From NCBI GenBank assembly GCA_014529385.2, contig CM043947.1, forward strand, positions 116,856,087 through 116,920,086: 64,000 bases of DNA. Direction: 5' to 3'. A program made the position numbers and the translations under genes. Under the pieces are notes generated by a model. The model saw only the letters and a program-made list of their open reading frames with translations. It was not told the DNA's origin and ran no database searches. The stretch comes from Adiantum capillus-veneris (Eukaryota; Streptophyta; Polypodiopsida; Polypodiales; Pteridaceae). Shown here one piece after another: positions 37,283-49,414 of the stretch (its first letter is position 1; each line of letters starts with the position of its first letter).

Positions 37283-38514
37283 ATGTAAGGTGCAGTGGAA
37301 TGAATGTTGAACTTTGCTCAAGATGAGTGCTCCGAACTGTGCTCAAGGTTCCTTTTTTCTTATGGAAGGGAGAGCCTTCCGTTCTTAATGAGAGAGTGCA
37401 ATGGACACAAACAAAGTGAATGGACACTGTGCGTGAAGGTGCATGAGACTGAGAGATAGAGAAGAGAATACGACACCGGAGATGTTATCAAACCCTCCTC
37501 CGAAGGCCCCACTCTCTATGGCGAGAGCGGTCTACTATTGATTGCTCCAATCTCTACAATGCTTGGACTTGCCGACGATGTCGACGACGACGAGACGGGC
37601 TAAAATCTGAAAATGCTAAGGGCTGAAATCTGCAAATCTTTATCTGCTGAATTTTGACTCTGTCGGTGACGACAATGCGACGACGATGCGCTGAAAACAC
37701 AGATGCTGAAATCTGCGTTCTCCGGGCTGAAACTGCAAACTTCCCGGGATTTGACCGTGTGGCGAGGATCTGCTGCGGGAAGGTGAGATCTGCGAGGTTT
37801 GGGACTTGTTCTGCGATGTCTAAGTGCTGAAAACTGAAAACACTGATGCTTGTCTTGGTTCCATCGTGGTAGATCTGCAAAACGCTGAAATGCCTGGCAG
37901 ATGCAAAAACGCTAGGGCTGAAAATTTGACTTGCGGTGGAAATCTGCTAACGCTATGGCTGATCTGCTGTTGCTGTGCAAATTTGCTAACGCTAGGAGTC
38001 TTCTGCTTCTTGCTGTCGCCAGGAATCTGCAAGATCAAAAACGCTGGCTGATCTGGTACAAAAACGCTAGGTTGATGCTGAGTTGCAAAAACGCTAGGCT
38101 TGCTGTTGGGGGTCCTGCTGAGAAGGTGCCTGTTGAGCGCGTGCTCTTGCTGCCTCTTCTGCCAGAAAGTGCTAGCTTTGATTTGCTTATATATTATCTT
38201 AGCAAAATTGCCCTACCTAGTTTCCAACAAAAGTCATTAAAAAATAATAAGTGAAAAATGTCAAATATAGGGAAAATAGGTTTAATGCATTGGAAAATTC
38301 CCCTGATGGATTCTGATGGGATTGCTGATGATCATGCTGTTCGCAACCGGAGGATATGCATCTACTCTACGTGACTGGTCATGCACGGTCTGCGAACAGA
38401 CTCACAAAAGTGCCAGATCACTTCCTATTCTAGACTGACTTGACTGGCTGAACCCTTATCATGCTGTAGCTTGTCCATGGATAAATAGGGTTGGATGTGT
38501 CACGTGACACAAGT

Positions 38515-38618
38515 CCTCCCAGAGATGCCCACTACTCGTATCCTCTGAGAGTAGTATCCTCTGAAAACAGCACTCTGTAACCTGGAGCCTCTACTGAGAC
38601 TCTGTGTAGGCGACCCTC
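38515..38618 (-). mobile_element. LINE-C middle piece between A2 and B
   Basis: About 104 bp matching 58860-58950 of the second LINE-C copy (ctcccagagatgcccac ... cctctactgagactctgtg). It is the short bridge of ORF2 C-terminal coding sequence left between two independent LTR-element insertions. It shows that A2 and B landed in the same LINE only about 100 bp apart. Confidence 0.88.
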
Positions 38619-39616
38619 TGTCACAAATGCGAGCGCATAGCAATATAAAATATACTCGGATAAATAGGATTTATCTCTTAATATTGAAGCGAGAGTATAT
38701 AGAGAGAAATAGATAGATAGAGAGAGAGAGTGAGAAGATCGACATAGTACTTGGGACCAGAAGATGGGCTGGTCCCCCCTCCCCCGTAATAGTATCTTTA
38801 TTACTGAGGAGAAGTATATAAAAGCACTTGAACTGAATGTATTACCACGTTCGTTCTAGAATAAGACTTGATGGTTCCCGGAAGCTTCAGCTTCTTGTTA
38901 CTAGGGCAAAACCCTATTCCAAGGAACTCATGTTCCTTATTCCAAATCCTCGAGAACCAAGGTTCTCGCCTCTGGATCTCACCTTCTAGACTTAGGGCAT
39001 GGCATCCCTGCAACTCTCTTTTCCAGCTCTGTTTCGAGAGTCCTCTTCCCGCAGAACAACTCTGCTTTCCTGAACACGAAGTCCTTACTTGGGAATCCCA
39101 ACTTCCGGATCACTACTTGAGAGACTACCTCTCTCCGATCCGTGGATCTACTTCCCAAACTCGGGTACGAAACCCTTGGGTTGATCAGGCTCTAGTTCCT
39201 CAAAGCGCTTTCTCCTGTAGAGGCTCATGCCTTCCTCTGCTCCTACTCCTTCACTAAGAGGAAGTACACCAGCAAACAAATGCTTAGAGATCAAAACATG
39301 AAAATCGTTACCTTCAAAGTCTCTACACTCGAAAGGCAACTCGGTTCTTGAAAAGCATTTCCTTGGAAGAGATCTCTACAAAGAAAATCCTCTCTTCCAA
39401 TCCTACATATAAAAGAGGCGTGTTCTCGGGTTCCTTCTCGTAAATCAGCCCCGTCTACGACGTTTATGGGCTGAAAACAGAGAAAAACAGCAGCTTGTCG
39501 CGATGGAAACACGCTCCATAGGCACTTCTTCGCGAGGGATAGCAGAGAACAGGCTGCACGCGTAGAGATCGTGGTTGTTTTTTTTAATAAATAAAAATAA
39601 TTTTTGCGCTGTTCTG

Positions 39617-39680
<64 letters not shown>

Positions 39681-40516
39681 GGCTGATCTGTTGCCTTATT
39701 TATCAAATGGTTGACCAATGCCCACTTACTTATTAAGCGGGCGGCCGGCGCATTTTAAAAATAGTGTAAATCTGCCCAAAAACTCAATAAAACCTTATAA
39801 GTTAAAAACAATGCTTTCACAACACTTCCCAGGTGTCCCTGGATGCAATCACATGCACAATTGCAATGCAGACATAGACTTCCTTGCGGGAAAGCATTTG
39901 CTTTCCCGAAAAGCAACCTGCTTTCTCAGAAAGCATCCATTTTTCCTCAAAGTTTCCTCTGAACCCATCTTCATTCAAGTGCTCGCTTTTCCTTGCGCAC
40001 AATTCTAACATAGTTCGGAATTTCCTCTTGACTATGGATATTCCCCTTCCGGTGCACCTGTCACCCACCTTGTGACGCATCAGGAATACCCATCACCTAG
40101 TCCTTTCCTACCGAACTTACGGTACAATCTCCTTCACGATGCTCTATGTCACCCATCCTATGACGCATCAGAGATGTCCGTTCCCGGATGGTCGAATACT
40201 TCTTTCCGATGCTCCCTGTCACCCATCCGATGTGACGCTGTCACCCATCCGATGTGACGCATCAGAAGTACCCGTTTCTGATGGCCTTACAGATATTCCC
40301 TTTCACAGTGCTCCCGTCATTACTCTGAATGAGGCACTAGGAATGCCTTGTACTTGGATGTCTCCTCCAGTGAGAAAAACCCTCTCACTTAAAATTTCAA
40401 TAATTCATTTATAAATTTTTTTTTCCTGGTGTTCCAAGCGAGAAAACCCTCTCACTTAACATTCTAATAATTCATTTAGAATTATTTTTCTGTCAGACAA
40501 AGCCAATTTAGCGACA
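38619..40516 (-). repeat. LTR of element B (uninterrupted copy)
   Basis: On + it starts TGTCACAAATGCGAGCGC and ends AATTTAGCGACA. It contains a (GA)n tract at 39619-39678, which is the 'empty site' for the LINE-G insertion seen in the other LTR. It also contains the intact sequence gagatcaaaacatgaaaatc (about 39285-39304), the empty site for element A1. Short direct repeats with gtgacgcatca and tcacccatcc occur around 40060-40265. Confidence 0.9.
39619..39678. repeat. (AG)n microsatellite in LTR B (empty site)
   Basis: A 60-bp AG tract flanked by ttttgcgctgttctgcc and gctggctgat. In the partner LTR the same context holds a LINE-G fragment between two AG tracts. Confidence 0.95.
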
Positions 40517-40528
40517 TCCCTCTCACTT

Positions 40529-42680
40529 ATAAACAATTGTCCTCAATTGTAGAGGTCGAACTGAACTGCCGAGGAGAAACCGGAAAAATTCCAATCTTGC
40601 TCAATGGTGAGTTGAGCTGGTCCTTTCTCAGAAGAGAACTTAAAAATTAATTTAAACAGAAACTCAATAATTCAATACTTACCTCACTTCATATCGTTCC
40701 TCTAATACCTCGAGGATATCCTTCACCAATCATGAAACTTACGAGCCATGTAAGAACTCGTCATTTGCGTCTTTTCAACGGATCGAAAGTTCCCTTATCC
40801 GAGGCTCTGTTAACTCGATTCCATCTTCTCAAGTTCGAGAAGAATAATCTTCCTAGAAATCAATCTAGGTATTTGTCCTTGCGCGTAGTCGTGCGCTATT
40901 AGTCCAGAGGGTATTAAACCTTTTGTGTCCTCCCACATTGGGAATGCACAAATCATAGAGCATTAATATCGATGTCTTTCTTTCACAAACAGAGTCTGCG
41001 ATCACATTAAAGAAGGTTCTTGTTTCGGGCCGTCGCTAAACGTAGACAGGCGGTGCCAATCCGAAGATTCCTTGTGCATTGCCGCACGTCTTTCCGCATT
41101 TTTCCTCCAGCGGGTTGTTACCACCTGCAGTGTTCTCTTTACGTCTACTTGTGTGTATTTCTCGCAGAAATCATCAAGAATTTTTCACTTAGCGAGCATC
41201 TAGGACTGCTCGCAAAATCTTAGGTAGATAAAAATTCTAGCCATACCATTCTGAACGTACGTTCAAACACGGTTCACAATAGAGCGAACCATCTTTTGAT
41301 TCTGAGGGATGTTCTCCCATATGTGGTTAAGGTAATTCTTACCATTTTAAAACGGTTGGCGAATTATACTCTCACGAACATAATAGTTCGAATTTATTCC
41401 AGCAGCGTGTAAATGCTACTTGACTTGCTCATAGAGAAACATATACGGCAACCAAAAGTTGCTACTATAATGGTAAAAGCACATAGCGTACTCAATGATC
41501 AACGACCATCAGTAAACCTTTTCTCCGTAGAGAAACTCAACTTCCTTCTACCGAACACACCTCAAATAGAGATTCTCGTGTCGGAATATCCTTGCACGCA
41601 AAAAGGCGCTCAAGAGAGTATAACAAACTCCCGTCCAGTTCCTGAAAAGGAAGTTGGTTCATCTCATTCCATTCAGCAGAAGAAAAAAATTCGACTGGTA
41701 GATGACTCACCTTGGCATAGGTCTGTATCTTCGTGTGTTATTTATGTACCTGAAAGTGTGCATAATACTCATGCTGTATGAGAGTCAGAGCTTTTATGAA
41801 CTCGGAAAATTTCCTTCCTTTCGTAGGATTCTCATAGCGAACACGCTCAACGAGATAATTCCTCAACTTGTTTTCAGAGTAAACTTGCTCATCAAAGAAA
41901 CTGGGATTTCAAATCTCGAATTCCACGGGCACATGCCGTAGCCGGCTCTTGCTCCTTCTCTCATAAAGAGAGTGTTCATTCACTTGTGCAAAAAGCACTA
42001 CCATATCTTCCCTTACCGGGTAGGGGTGTAGGCTCATAGGGTACTCAAGCTTAATGAAATCTTTTCTTTGCTTGAAAGGTCAGAATGGTTCCTTCATAAT
42101 TTCCTACCCGCAGTAGCAGGTAATTTGTTTGAGAATTACCGGATGGTTAAGCAAACCAATTCATCGCAAAAAGCAACGTTTCAACTCAATCCTACTCTCA
42201 TAAACACTCGAGAGTGATTGTCCTGGTTAGACACATGCATATCTCGTGGATAAAGGCAATACTCAGTTTACGAGTTCCTCAAAGGTTTAACTTTGATCAA
42301 AGATCTGCCCTCTCACTTAAAGTTCAAGGGTCTTGTGTTCAAAATCTTAGGAGTCGGTTTGAATTCCCTTACTCCAAACTTTCTTCGGATAGCCACATAT
42401 GTGTCGAGGAGGGATAACAAAAATTTCATGTTTCTATGTTCAATGGTTCCCGTCCCACTGCGGGGATTAGATTCTATGTACAGTGAGGTGTACAAATTCA
42501 GCTTGTATTGCTAACTCCACCATCCGCTGCAAAGTATCTTGCGGATGCGTCTACAAAATTCAAACAAAAGTCCTTCATTGAATTTCTTCATCTTTCTTTC
42601 CTCGGAGAGTGTCAAGAGTGGAACTACCTTGGCAAGAGTAAACGACTACTTGCTTTGACTCGCTCGTGTTCCTATTGGGC
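40529..42680 (-). other. element B internal region without recognisable domains
   Basis: Minus-strand frames here are short and stop-rich. The longest frames are on the + strand (for example 41413-41781) and carry no known motif. In an autonomous Ty3-type element this is where protease, RT, RNase H and integrase would lie. I see none of their motifs, so B was either non-autonomous or has lost them. Confidence 0.5.
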
Positions 42681-43120
42681 AAACCGATCCCAATCTTCTT
42701 GGATGCCTTCCTCAAAGCGTAGAGGAAAAAAATTTGTCGGAAAATTCAGCCTTGAATGGAATCCAAGTCTTGTTGTAAGTTCCTTGCAGAGCTTCGGTAT
42801 ACCACCAAGTACTTGCAATCCCCTTGAGGTGTTTGGTCACATGCCTCACCTTCGATGCTTTTTAGAATTTGCCGTTTGCAAAAGCAACTTCAAATTGTCG
42901 AATGAAAGCGGTAGCTTTCGGGACATCTTCCCTTAGGTCAAAAGTATCAAACTTGACTGGAGTATTCGGAGGTCTAAAGACCTTCATATCCTTCCCGAAA
43001 ACACTGGTTTTCTTGGCTATGGTTCTGGATTGATGTTCTTGGAAATTTTGTGGGTTCTGAAGTATCTTGAGCATTCCACTCCTTGGATTCTCTAGGTTCT
43101 TGAGCATCATGCGCTTGTCG
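42680..43120 (-). pseudogene. Ty3-type gag fragment of element B
   Basis: On the - strand the frame has PVKFDTFDLREDVPKATAFI, then RQFEVAFANGKF, a stop near 42862, and in continuation RHVTKHLKGIASTWWY...TWIPFKAEFSDKFF. This is the retrotransposon gag (capsid) pattern: a helix pair, LKGxAxxWW, then W.(x)F...F...F. It lies about 200-600 bp downstream of the element's primer binding site, as gag should. Stops and a frame change mark it as inactive. Confidence 0.7.
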
Positions 43121-43299
43121 TCTTCTCAGAGAATCCCAAGTCTTGTGTCGACTTCTGTAGGGAGAAAAATTTTCCAACTCTGCGAGCTTTTCGTGCAGGG
43201 CTTAGGGTTCCGCCTGCTTACTTCTCTCTTGGCTTGTCATGGCTTCTTCCCGTATCTTCCTAGAGTCGTCCTCCTTTACAGACAAAGAGAGGAGACCAT

Positions 43300-43311
43300 G
43301 CTCTGATACCA
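43300..43311 (-). promoter_or_regulatory. tRNA-iMet primer binding site of element B
   Basis: gctctgatacca on + (TGGTATCAGAGC on -), two bases from the LTR edge at 43313. It sets the orientation of element B as minus. Confidence 0.95.
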
Positions 43312-43972
43312 CTGTCACAAACGGGAGCGCATAGCAATATAAAATATACTCCGATAAATAGGATTTATCTCTTAAGCTATAGAGTATATAGAGAGAAATA
43401 AATAGATAGAGAGAGATATAGAGTGAGAAGATTGACACAGTACTGGGACCAGAAGATGGACTTTTGGTCCCCCTCGTAATAGTATCCTTATTACTGAGGA
43501 GAAGTATATAAAAGCACTTGAACCGAACGTATTACCACGTTCGTTCTAGAATAAGACTTGATGGTTCCCGGAAGCTTCAGCTTCCTGTTACTAGGGCAAA
43601 ACCCTATTCCAAGGAACTCATGTTTCTTATTCCAAATCCTCGAGAACCAAGGTTCTCGCCTCTGGATCTCACCATCCAGACTCAGGGCATGGCATCCCTG
43701 CAACTCTCTTTTCCAGCTCTGTTTCTAGAGTCCTCTTCCCGCAGAACAACTCTGCTTTCACGAACACAAAGTCCTTACTTGGGAATCCCAACTTGAGAGA
43801 CTACCTCTCTCCGATCCGTGGATCTACTTCCCAAACTCGGGTACGGAACCCTTGGGCTAATCTAGCTCTAGTTCCTCAGAGCGCTTTCTCCTGCAGAGGC
43901 TCATGCCTTTTTCTGCTCCTACTCCCTCACTAAGAGGAAGTACACCTGCAAACAAATACTTAGAGATCAAAA

Positions 43973-44341
43973 TGTCAGGTGCACATCTAACGCTATGTGT
44001 ACGTGGACAAGCTACTTCAGCTAGATTAGGAAGTGTTCTGGCACTTTTGTGAGTCTATTCGCAGACCGTGCATGTCCAGACACTTAGATTAGATGCATAT
44101 CCTCTGGTTGCACACAACATGATCATCAGATTACCATCAGAACTCATCAAGAGCATTTTTACAATGCATAGACCTATTTTCCCTATTTTAGCCAATTTTC
44201 ACTTATTATTTTTAAGTGACTTTTGTTGGGAACTAGGTAGGGCAAATTTACCAAGCATGTATATAAGTAAACCTAGCGCTAGCACTTTCTAGCAGAAGAG
44301 GCAACAGGAACCAAGGTTCAACAAACACCTTCTCAGCAAGA

Positions 44342-44375
<34 letters not shown>

Positions 44376-45179
44376 CAAACCCTAGCATTTTGCAACACAG
44401 CAAACCCTAGCATTTTACAACCTAGCGTTTTTCCATCAAGAACTCAGCACTGGCGTTTTTGGTTTGCAAAGCAACCTGGCGACAATAGAGTTAGCAGATC
44501 CATAGCGTTTTTGCATCAGAACCAATATTCAGCCCTAGCGTTTTTGCATCAGCTTGGCATGTCAGCGTTTTGCAAATTCACGCGACGATACCATCACAAG
44601 CACCAGTGTTTTCAGTTTTCAGCATCAAGACTCCGCAGAAGAAGTCCCGAACCTCGCATATCTCACCTTCCCGCAGCAGATTCTCGTTGCACTGTTAGAT
44701 CCATCAAAGTTTACAGTTTCAGCTTGGAAAACGCAGATTTCAGCATCTGCGTTTTCAGCGCGTCGTCCTTGCATCGTCGTCGTCACCGACATAGAGTCAA
44801 AATTCAGCAGATAAAGATTTGCAGATTTCAGCCCTTAGAGTTTTCAGATTTCAGCCCGTCTCGTCGTTGTCCTCATCGTCGTCGACATCGTCGGCAAGTC
44901 CAAGCATTGTAGAGATTTGTGCAATCAATAGTAGACCGCTCTTGCCATAGAGAGTGGGGCCTTCGGAGGAGGGTTTGACAACATTCTGGTGTCGTATTCT
45001 TCTCTATCTATCTCTCAGTCTCATGCACCTTCATTCACAGTGTTCACCGCTTTGTCCATTGCACTCTCTCACTAAAGGAACGGAAGGCTCTCCATTCCGT
45101 AAGTAAAACGGAACCTTGAGCACAATTCGGAGCACTCATCTTGAGCAAAGTTTAACATTCACTTCTGCTGCACCTTACA
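43973..45179 (+). repeat. 5' LTR of A1
   Basis: Begins TGTCAGGTGCACATC and ends GCTGCACCTTACA. A TATA box (tatataag) lies at about 44260-44267. A C run (about 44345-44372) follows some 80 bp later, in the presumed R/U5 region. The word gcgtttt/gcatcagaac recurs many times between 44380 and 44760. Confidence 0.93.
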
Positions 45180-45180
45180 T

Positions 45181-45192
45181 TGGTATCAGAGC
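45181..45192 (+). promoter_or_regulatory. tRNA-iMet primer binding site of A1
   Basis: TGGTATCAGAGC one base after the 5' LTR end. Confidence 0.97.
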
Positions 45193-45413
45193 TTTGGCAG
45201 TGTTCTGTATCACTCAAGGAAAGAACCACATAATTTCTTTTGCTTGTTACGGTCGCATGTAACCCAAGTCCTCTTGGGCGTGTCGATTCCTAATTGTGTT
45301 TTTGAAGAGTGACAGGAAACCCAAGAAAGAAGGGCTTATCGAGCCTCCCCTTGTTTCTCTTTTCACTCATTGAGAGCGGACCGTGCACTTAGCGGCCGGC
45401 CAATCGACGTGAG

Positions 45414-46640
45414 GTGGGAAAAAGCAACCTTGGTGTGAGCGGAAGGCCACCAAGGGGTGCGCCCGTGGGAAAGAGGAGCTCGGGTAAGATAAGATCCTTC
45501 TCTAATATAGATTGCAAGCGTCAAAAGCACCTCAAGAACCTGAGGACTCAAGATCTTCAAGAACCTCTAAGACTCCAGAATCTCAAGAACCTCAAGACTC
45601 AAGAACTCAAGAACCCAAGACCCACAAGAGCCCAAGTTCCTCGTGAACTTCATAACCCAAGACTTCAGTGGATGGTCATCACCCGAAGCGGAATGGATAC
45701 TTCGCACGGAGGTGGTGAGCATGGGAGTGGCGAAGAAGAGTTTTCCCACCAGGAGGTTTATGTGACCCTCCCCTTTCCCCATCTACGCAAAGGATTGCAG
45801 TAACTCCTATGGAGGCTTTCGACAAGATGATGATGGACAGGCAGTTAGAACGCGAAGCAAGAAAAGCAGAAAGAAAGGCAGATTACAAAGAAAGAATGGC
45901 AGCCATAGCACGTGAACACGAAGAGAGAAGGGCAACCATAAAGCGTGAACACACAGAAAGAAGAGCCGAATTGGATCGCGAGCACGAGTAAGCGCGCTTG
46001 GCGGCCGAATAGGGAGCCTGACACATGCAAGAGTTGTTCCGACTCTTTTCTAATGTGCAGGCACAGATTGCAAAGGATCAGGGGAAGGAGACTTTCTCAG
46101 TCTCTTCTTTTCCAAAGCATGACACACATGATTTGCATGATAATGATAAGCATGATGATTTGCATGATCAAGATGTGATTACTCACAAGCATGATGATTT
46201 GCAGGAAAAAGATGTGATTGTTCACAAGGATGATGGTTTAGTTGATGCTTTTTCTAGCGAAGCTAACCTCGTTGCAGATTCGATCAATCACGAAGAACCA
46301 ATCTTGGCTTTTGAGTCGAGGTCCACAGAACCCCCACGGGAAGATTCAATCGATCACGAAGAGCCGATCTTGGCTCTCGAGTTGAGGTCCAAAGAACTCG
46401 CACAAGAAGTATTATGTGTTCAAATGATTAGTCAGCACGCATTGTTCGAGTGTTTCATTCGTGATGCTTTCCTGTATTTTAGTCACCGTCCTTATGTGAT
46501 CCCTTTTCATAGGCATGACATATTGTACGATGAACACGATTCACTCATGAATGAGCACGGATGTATGCGGATGATTCATGAAAAGATGAAATGTTTGCAT
46601 TCAAGGAATTCACATTCCATGTTCCTTGGCATGACATAGT
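45414..46640 (+). pseudogene. A1 internal ORF (broken homologue of the A2 ORF)
   Basis: Frames 45414-45803, 45809-45991 and 46025-46639 together match the 414-codon ORF of A2. They share ITRSxMDTSxGGGEHGSGEE, MEAFDKM, a charged coiled coil (REHEERRATIKREHTERRAE), His/Asp repeats (HDDLHDQDVITHKHDDLQ), two EEPILALE blocks and a FLYFSHR/YDEHDSLMNEHGC tail. Frameshift near 45760 and stops at 45989-45991 and about 46010 inactivate it. Comparing it with A2 shows which parts (coiled coil, His/Asp repeat, tail) are conserved. Confidence 0.75.
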
Positions 46641-47147
46641 ATCAGAAAGAGCATAAGAAGGATTGAGCATCAAGTATCGGCATTTCCATTGTGTTTTGCC
46701 ACAGTTGATTGATTTAGATTAGAAAGACAAGATCCGACCCCATTGTTTGTGTGTGTTTGATGAACGGTTTGGCACTCCGTCTATGTGTTCATCTGCATTG
46801 CAAGCACAATTTTTCGAAGGAATAGTATTTTTCCAGTCACTTTACATGGAATGGGTATGTTCATGTTTTTGTGTTGGAAGTGGTTTTTGGAATTTTCATC
46901 CTCAGAGATTCTTGAAGAAGATTTTTGCATGACTATAGACGAAGTTGAAGCATTGAAGGAGCCACAGATGACTTTGTGTCGCTTTTAGCGCGGCCCAAAG
47001 AAGCAAGCGTTGCAGACCTTTATGAAGTTCCAAGTATCGCATGACCCACGCATCAGAGTGGGCCGGTGAATAGTCCTTTCTAGGATTCCAGACGCTGTTG
47101 GCGATCTCCCTCGACGCCATACAATTCAATACTAGTACCTTACTTTG

Positions 47148-47159
47148 AAAAGGAGGGGA
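47148..47159 (+). promoter_or_regulatory. polypurine tract of A1
   Basis: AAAAGGAGGGGA immediately before the 3' LTR start TGTCACGTGCAC at 47160. It is the plus-strand primer site. Confidence 0.93.
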
Positions 47160-48369
47160 TGTCACGTGCACATCTAACCCTATGTGTACGTGGACAAGCT
47201 ACTTCATGGCATGGGTTCAGTTCAGCTAGATTAGGAAGTGTTCTGGCACTTTTGTGAGTCTATTCGCAGACCGTGCATGTTCAGACACTTAGATTAGATG
47301 CATATCCTCTGGTTGCACACAACATGATCTTCAGATTGCCATCAGAACTCATCAGGAGCATTTTTACAGTGCATAGACCTATTTTCCCTATTTTAGCCAA
47401 TTTTCACTTATTATTTTTAAGTGACTTTTGTTGGGAACTAGGTAGGGTAAATTTACCAAGCATGTATATAAGTAAACCTAGCGCTAGCACTTTCTGGCAG
47501 AAGAGGCAGCAGGAACCAAGGTTCAACAGGTTCCTCTTAGCAAGATCCCCCCCCCCCCCCCCCCCCCCCCGCCCGCCCCAGCAAACCCTAGCGTTTTGCA
47601 ACACAACAGACCTAGCATTTTTCCATCAAGAACTCAACCCTGGCGTTTTTGGTTTGCAGAGCAACCTGGCGACAGCAGAGTTAGCAGATCCATAGTGTTT
47701 TTGCATCAGAACCAATAAATTCAGCCATAGCGTTTTTGCATCAGCCTGCCATATCAGCGTTTTGCAAATTCACCGCGACGGAACCATCACAAGCGCCAGT
47801 GTTTTCAGTTTTCAGCATCAAGACTCCGCAGAAGAAGTCTCGAACCTCGCAGATCTCACCTTCCCGCAGCAGATCCTCGCCGCACGGTCAGATCCACCGA
47901 AGTTTGCAGTTTTAGCCCGGAAAACACAGTTTCCAGCATTTACGTTTTCAGCACATCGTCGTTGCATCGTCGTCATCGTCGTCGTCACTGACATAGAGTC
48001 AGAATTCAGCAGATAAATATTTGCAGATTTCAGCCCTTAGAGTTTTCAGATTTCAGCCCGTCTCGTCGTCATCGACATCGTCGGCAAGTCCAAGCATTGT
48101 AGAGATTTGTGCAATCAATAGTAGACCGCTCTCGCCATAGAGAGTGGGGCCTTCGGAGGAGGGTTTGACAACATTTTGGTGTCGTGTTCTTCTCTCTCTC
48201 TCTCTCAGTCTCAGGCACCTTCATTCACAGTGTTCACCGCTTTGTCCATTGCACTCTCTCACTAAATGTACGGAAGGCTCTCCCTTCCGTAAGTAAAAAG
48301 GAACCTTGAGCACAGTCCAGAGCACTCATCTTGAGCAAAGTTCAACGTTCACTTCCGCTGCACCTTACA
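47160..48369 (+). repeat. 3' LTR of A1
   Basis: Begins TGTCACGTGCACATC and ends GCTGCACCTTACA, highly similar to 43973-45179 with scattered substitutions and a small insertion near 47206 (atggcatgggttcag). TATA box at about 47465-47472. Confidence 0.93.
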
Positions 48370-48833
48370 CAAAACATGAAAATCGTTACCTTCAAAATCT
48401 CCACGCTGCAAACGCAACTCGGTTCTTGAAAAGCAATTTCCCAGAAGAGATCTCTACATAGAAAATCCTCTCTTCCAATCCTACACACAAAAGAGGTGTG
48501 TTCTCGGGTTCCTTCTTGTAAATCAGCCCTGTCTACGACGTTTATGGGCTGAAAACAAAGAAAAACAGCAGCTTGTCGCGATGGAAACACGCTCCGTAGG
48601 CACTTCTTCGCGAGGGAACTCGCGCACTGGGTCATGGCGACATCTGGTACACTTGGGGCAGCCATGGGCATCACCGTCAACGTCTTCTTTGCGGCTGAAA
48701 TCTGCAGCAGCATCTCCTCCTTGCGAAAATTGGTCCTTTCTCTGGGCACGGAAAAGATAGCAGAGCACAGGCTACCCGCGTAGAGATTGTGGCTGGTTTA
48801 TTTTATTTAAAATTTTTATTTTTGCGTTGTTCT

Positions 48834-48843
<10 letters not shown>

Positions 48844-48907
<64 letters not shown>
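48844..48907. repeat. (AG)n tract at 3' side of inserted LINE-G fragment
   Basis: A 64-bp tract between the LTR B context (gcgttgttctgcgcgcgcg) and the LINE-G tail (aaaatgaaatg). Confidence 0.95.
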
Positions 48908-48910
<3 letters not shown>

Positions 48911-49413
48911 TGAAATGAAATGTTATATTAACGTCTTCAAAAGGCCAAAGTGACCTATGAGACCTAAAAGTTACAATGTGGTGGATCTGATACAAAGTCC
49001 GAGTAACAAGAGTAACAAAATGAAATGAAAATGACAATGACAATATGACAAAATGACTAAATGACTACTATGGAATCCTAAATTCCAAGGTGTGAACTAA
49101 TCAGCTAGCTGGGATAGCTAAAATCACAAGAGATCCAGCATCAGTCGCTGGTGGATCTCATCAATCTCCTCCATGGTCAGTAGTCTGACCGGGCGTCGTG
49201 CATGTCGGGCCAAAGTGATCCGAATCCTCTGATGCAGCCTCCGTCGGTGCTGTGTAGTCCTCCGTAGTCGCGGGCGTCTGGATCTCCCCAGCTCGGTCGC
49301 CCGATCGATCAGTGTGCCTCTGGCCTGAGGCAGCGAGCTCTGCTGTGGTAGTAACTCCTCCAGGTGTCCAGTGTCTGCTCTAAAGAAGTCTGTGATCTGT
49401 CTCTGATGCTGGC

Positions 49414-49414
<1 letters not shown>
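48908..49414 (-). mobile_element. LINE-G, 5'-truncated copy inside (GA)n
   Basis: Closely matches 14495-15005 of the full-length LINE-G, covering the last coding part of ORF2 (QRQITDFFRA ... RHARRPVRLLTMEEIDEI) and the 3' UTR with the ATTTC-type tail. Both edges are AG tracts (48844-48907 and 49415-49481). The uninterrupted AG tract persists in the other LTR of the host element (39619-39678), so the insertion site is proven by comparison. Confidence 0.92.

Larger units (their letters stand above)
34151..38509 (-). mobile_element. LTR retrotransposon A2 (non-autonomous)
   Basis: Minus-strand element with LTRs 34151-35375 (3' LTR) and 37284-38509 (5' LTR, ends TG...CA on the element strand). 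It has a primer binding site at 37271-37282 and a polypurine tract at about 35376-35387. The target duplication CAAGT occurs at 34146-34150 and 38510-38514. The internal region (1.9 kb) has one long ORF and no protease, RT, RNase H or integrase, so movement must depend on another element. The 3' LTR lacks the first 13 bp next to the polypurine tract. It is the same family as A1 (43973-48369), in opposite orientation. Confidence 0.93.
43973..48369 (+). mobile_element. LTR retrotransposon A1 (non-autonomous, youngest layer)
   Basis: LTRs 43973-45179 and 47160-48369 (about 1.21 kb, TGTCA...TTACA). The primer binding site is at 45181-45192. The polypurine tract AAAAGGAGGGGA ends at 47159. The 5-bp duplication CAAAA occurs at 43968-43972 and 48370-48374. 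The 2.0 kb internal part carries a broken version of the A2 ORF and nothing resembling pol. It sits inside an LTR of element B; the uninterrupted target is preserved in the other B LTR. Confidence 0.95.

Noticed and set aside
38870-39260. Plus-strand ORF of 129 codons in LTR B (and its copy at 43518-43796)
   Set aside because: It lies wholly within a long terminal repeat, differs in frame between the two LTR copies and has no recognised motif.
45181-45192. tRNA gene at the TGGTATCAGAGC matches (also 27146, 37271, 43300)
   Set aside because: Only the 3' terminal complement of initiator tRNA-Met is present, next to LTR edges. No cloverleaf or A/B boxes, so these are primer binding sites.
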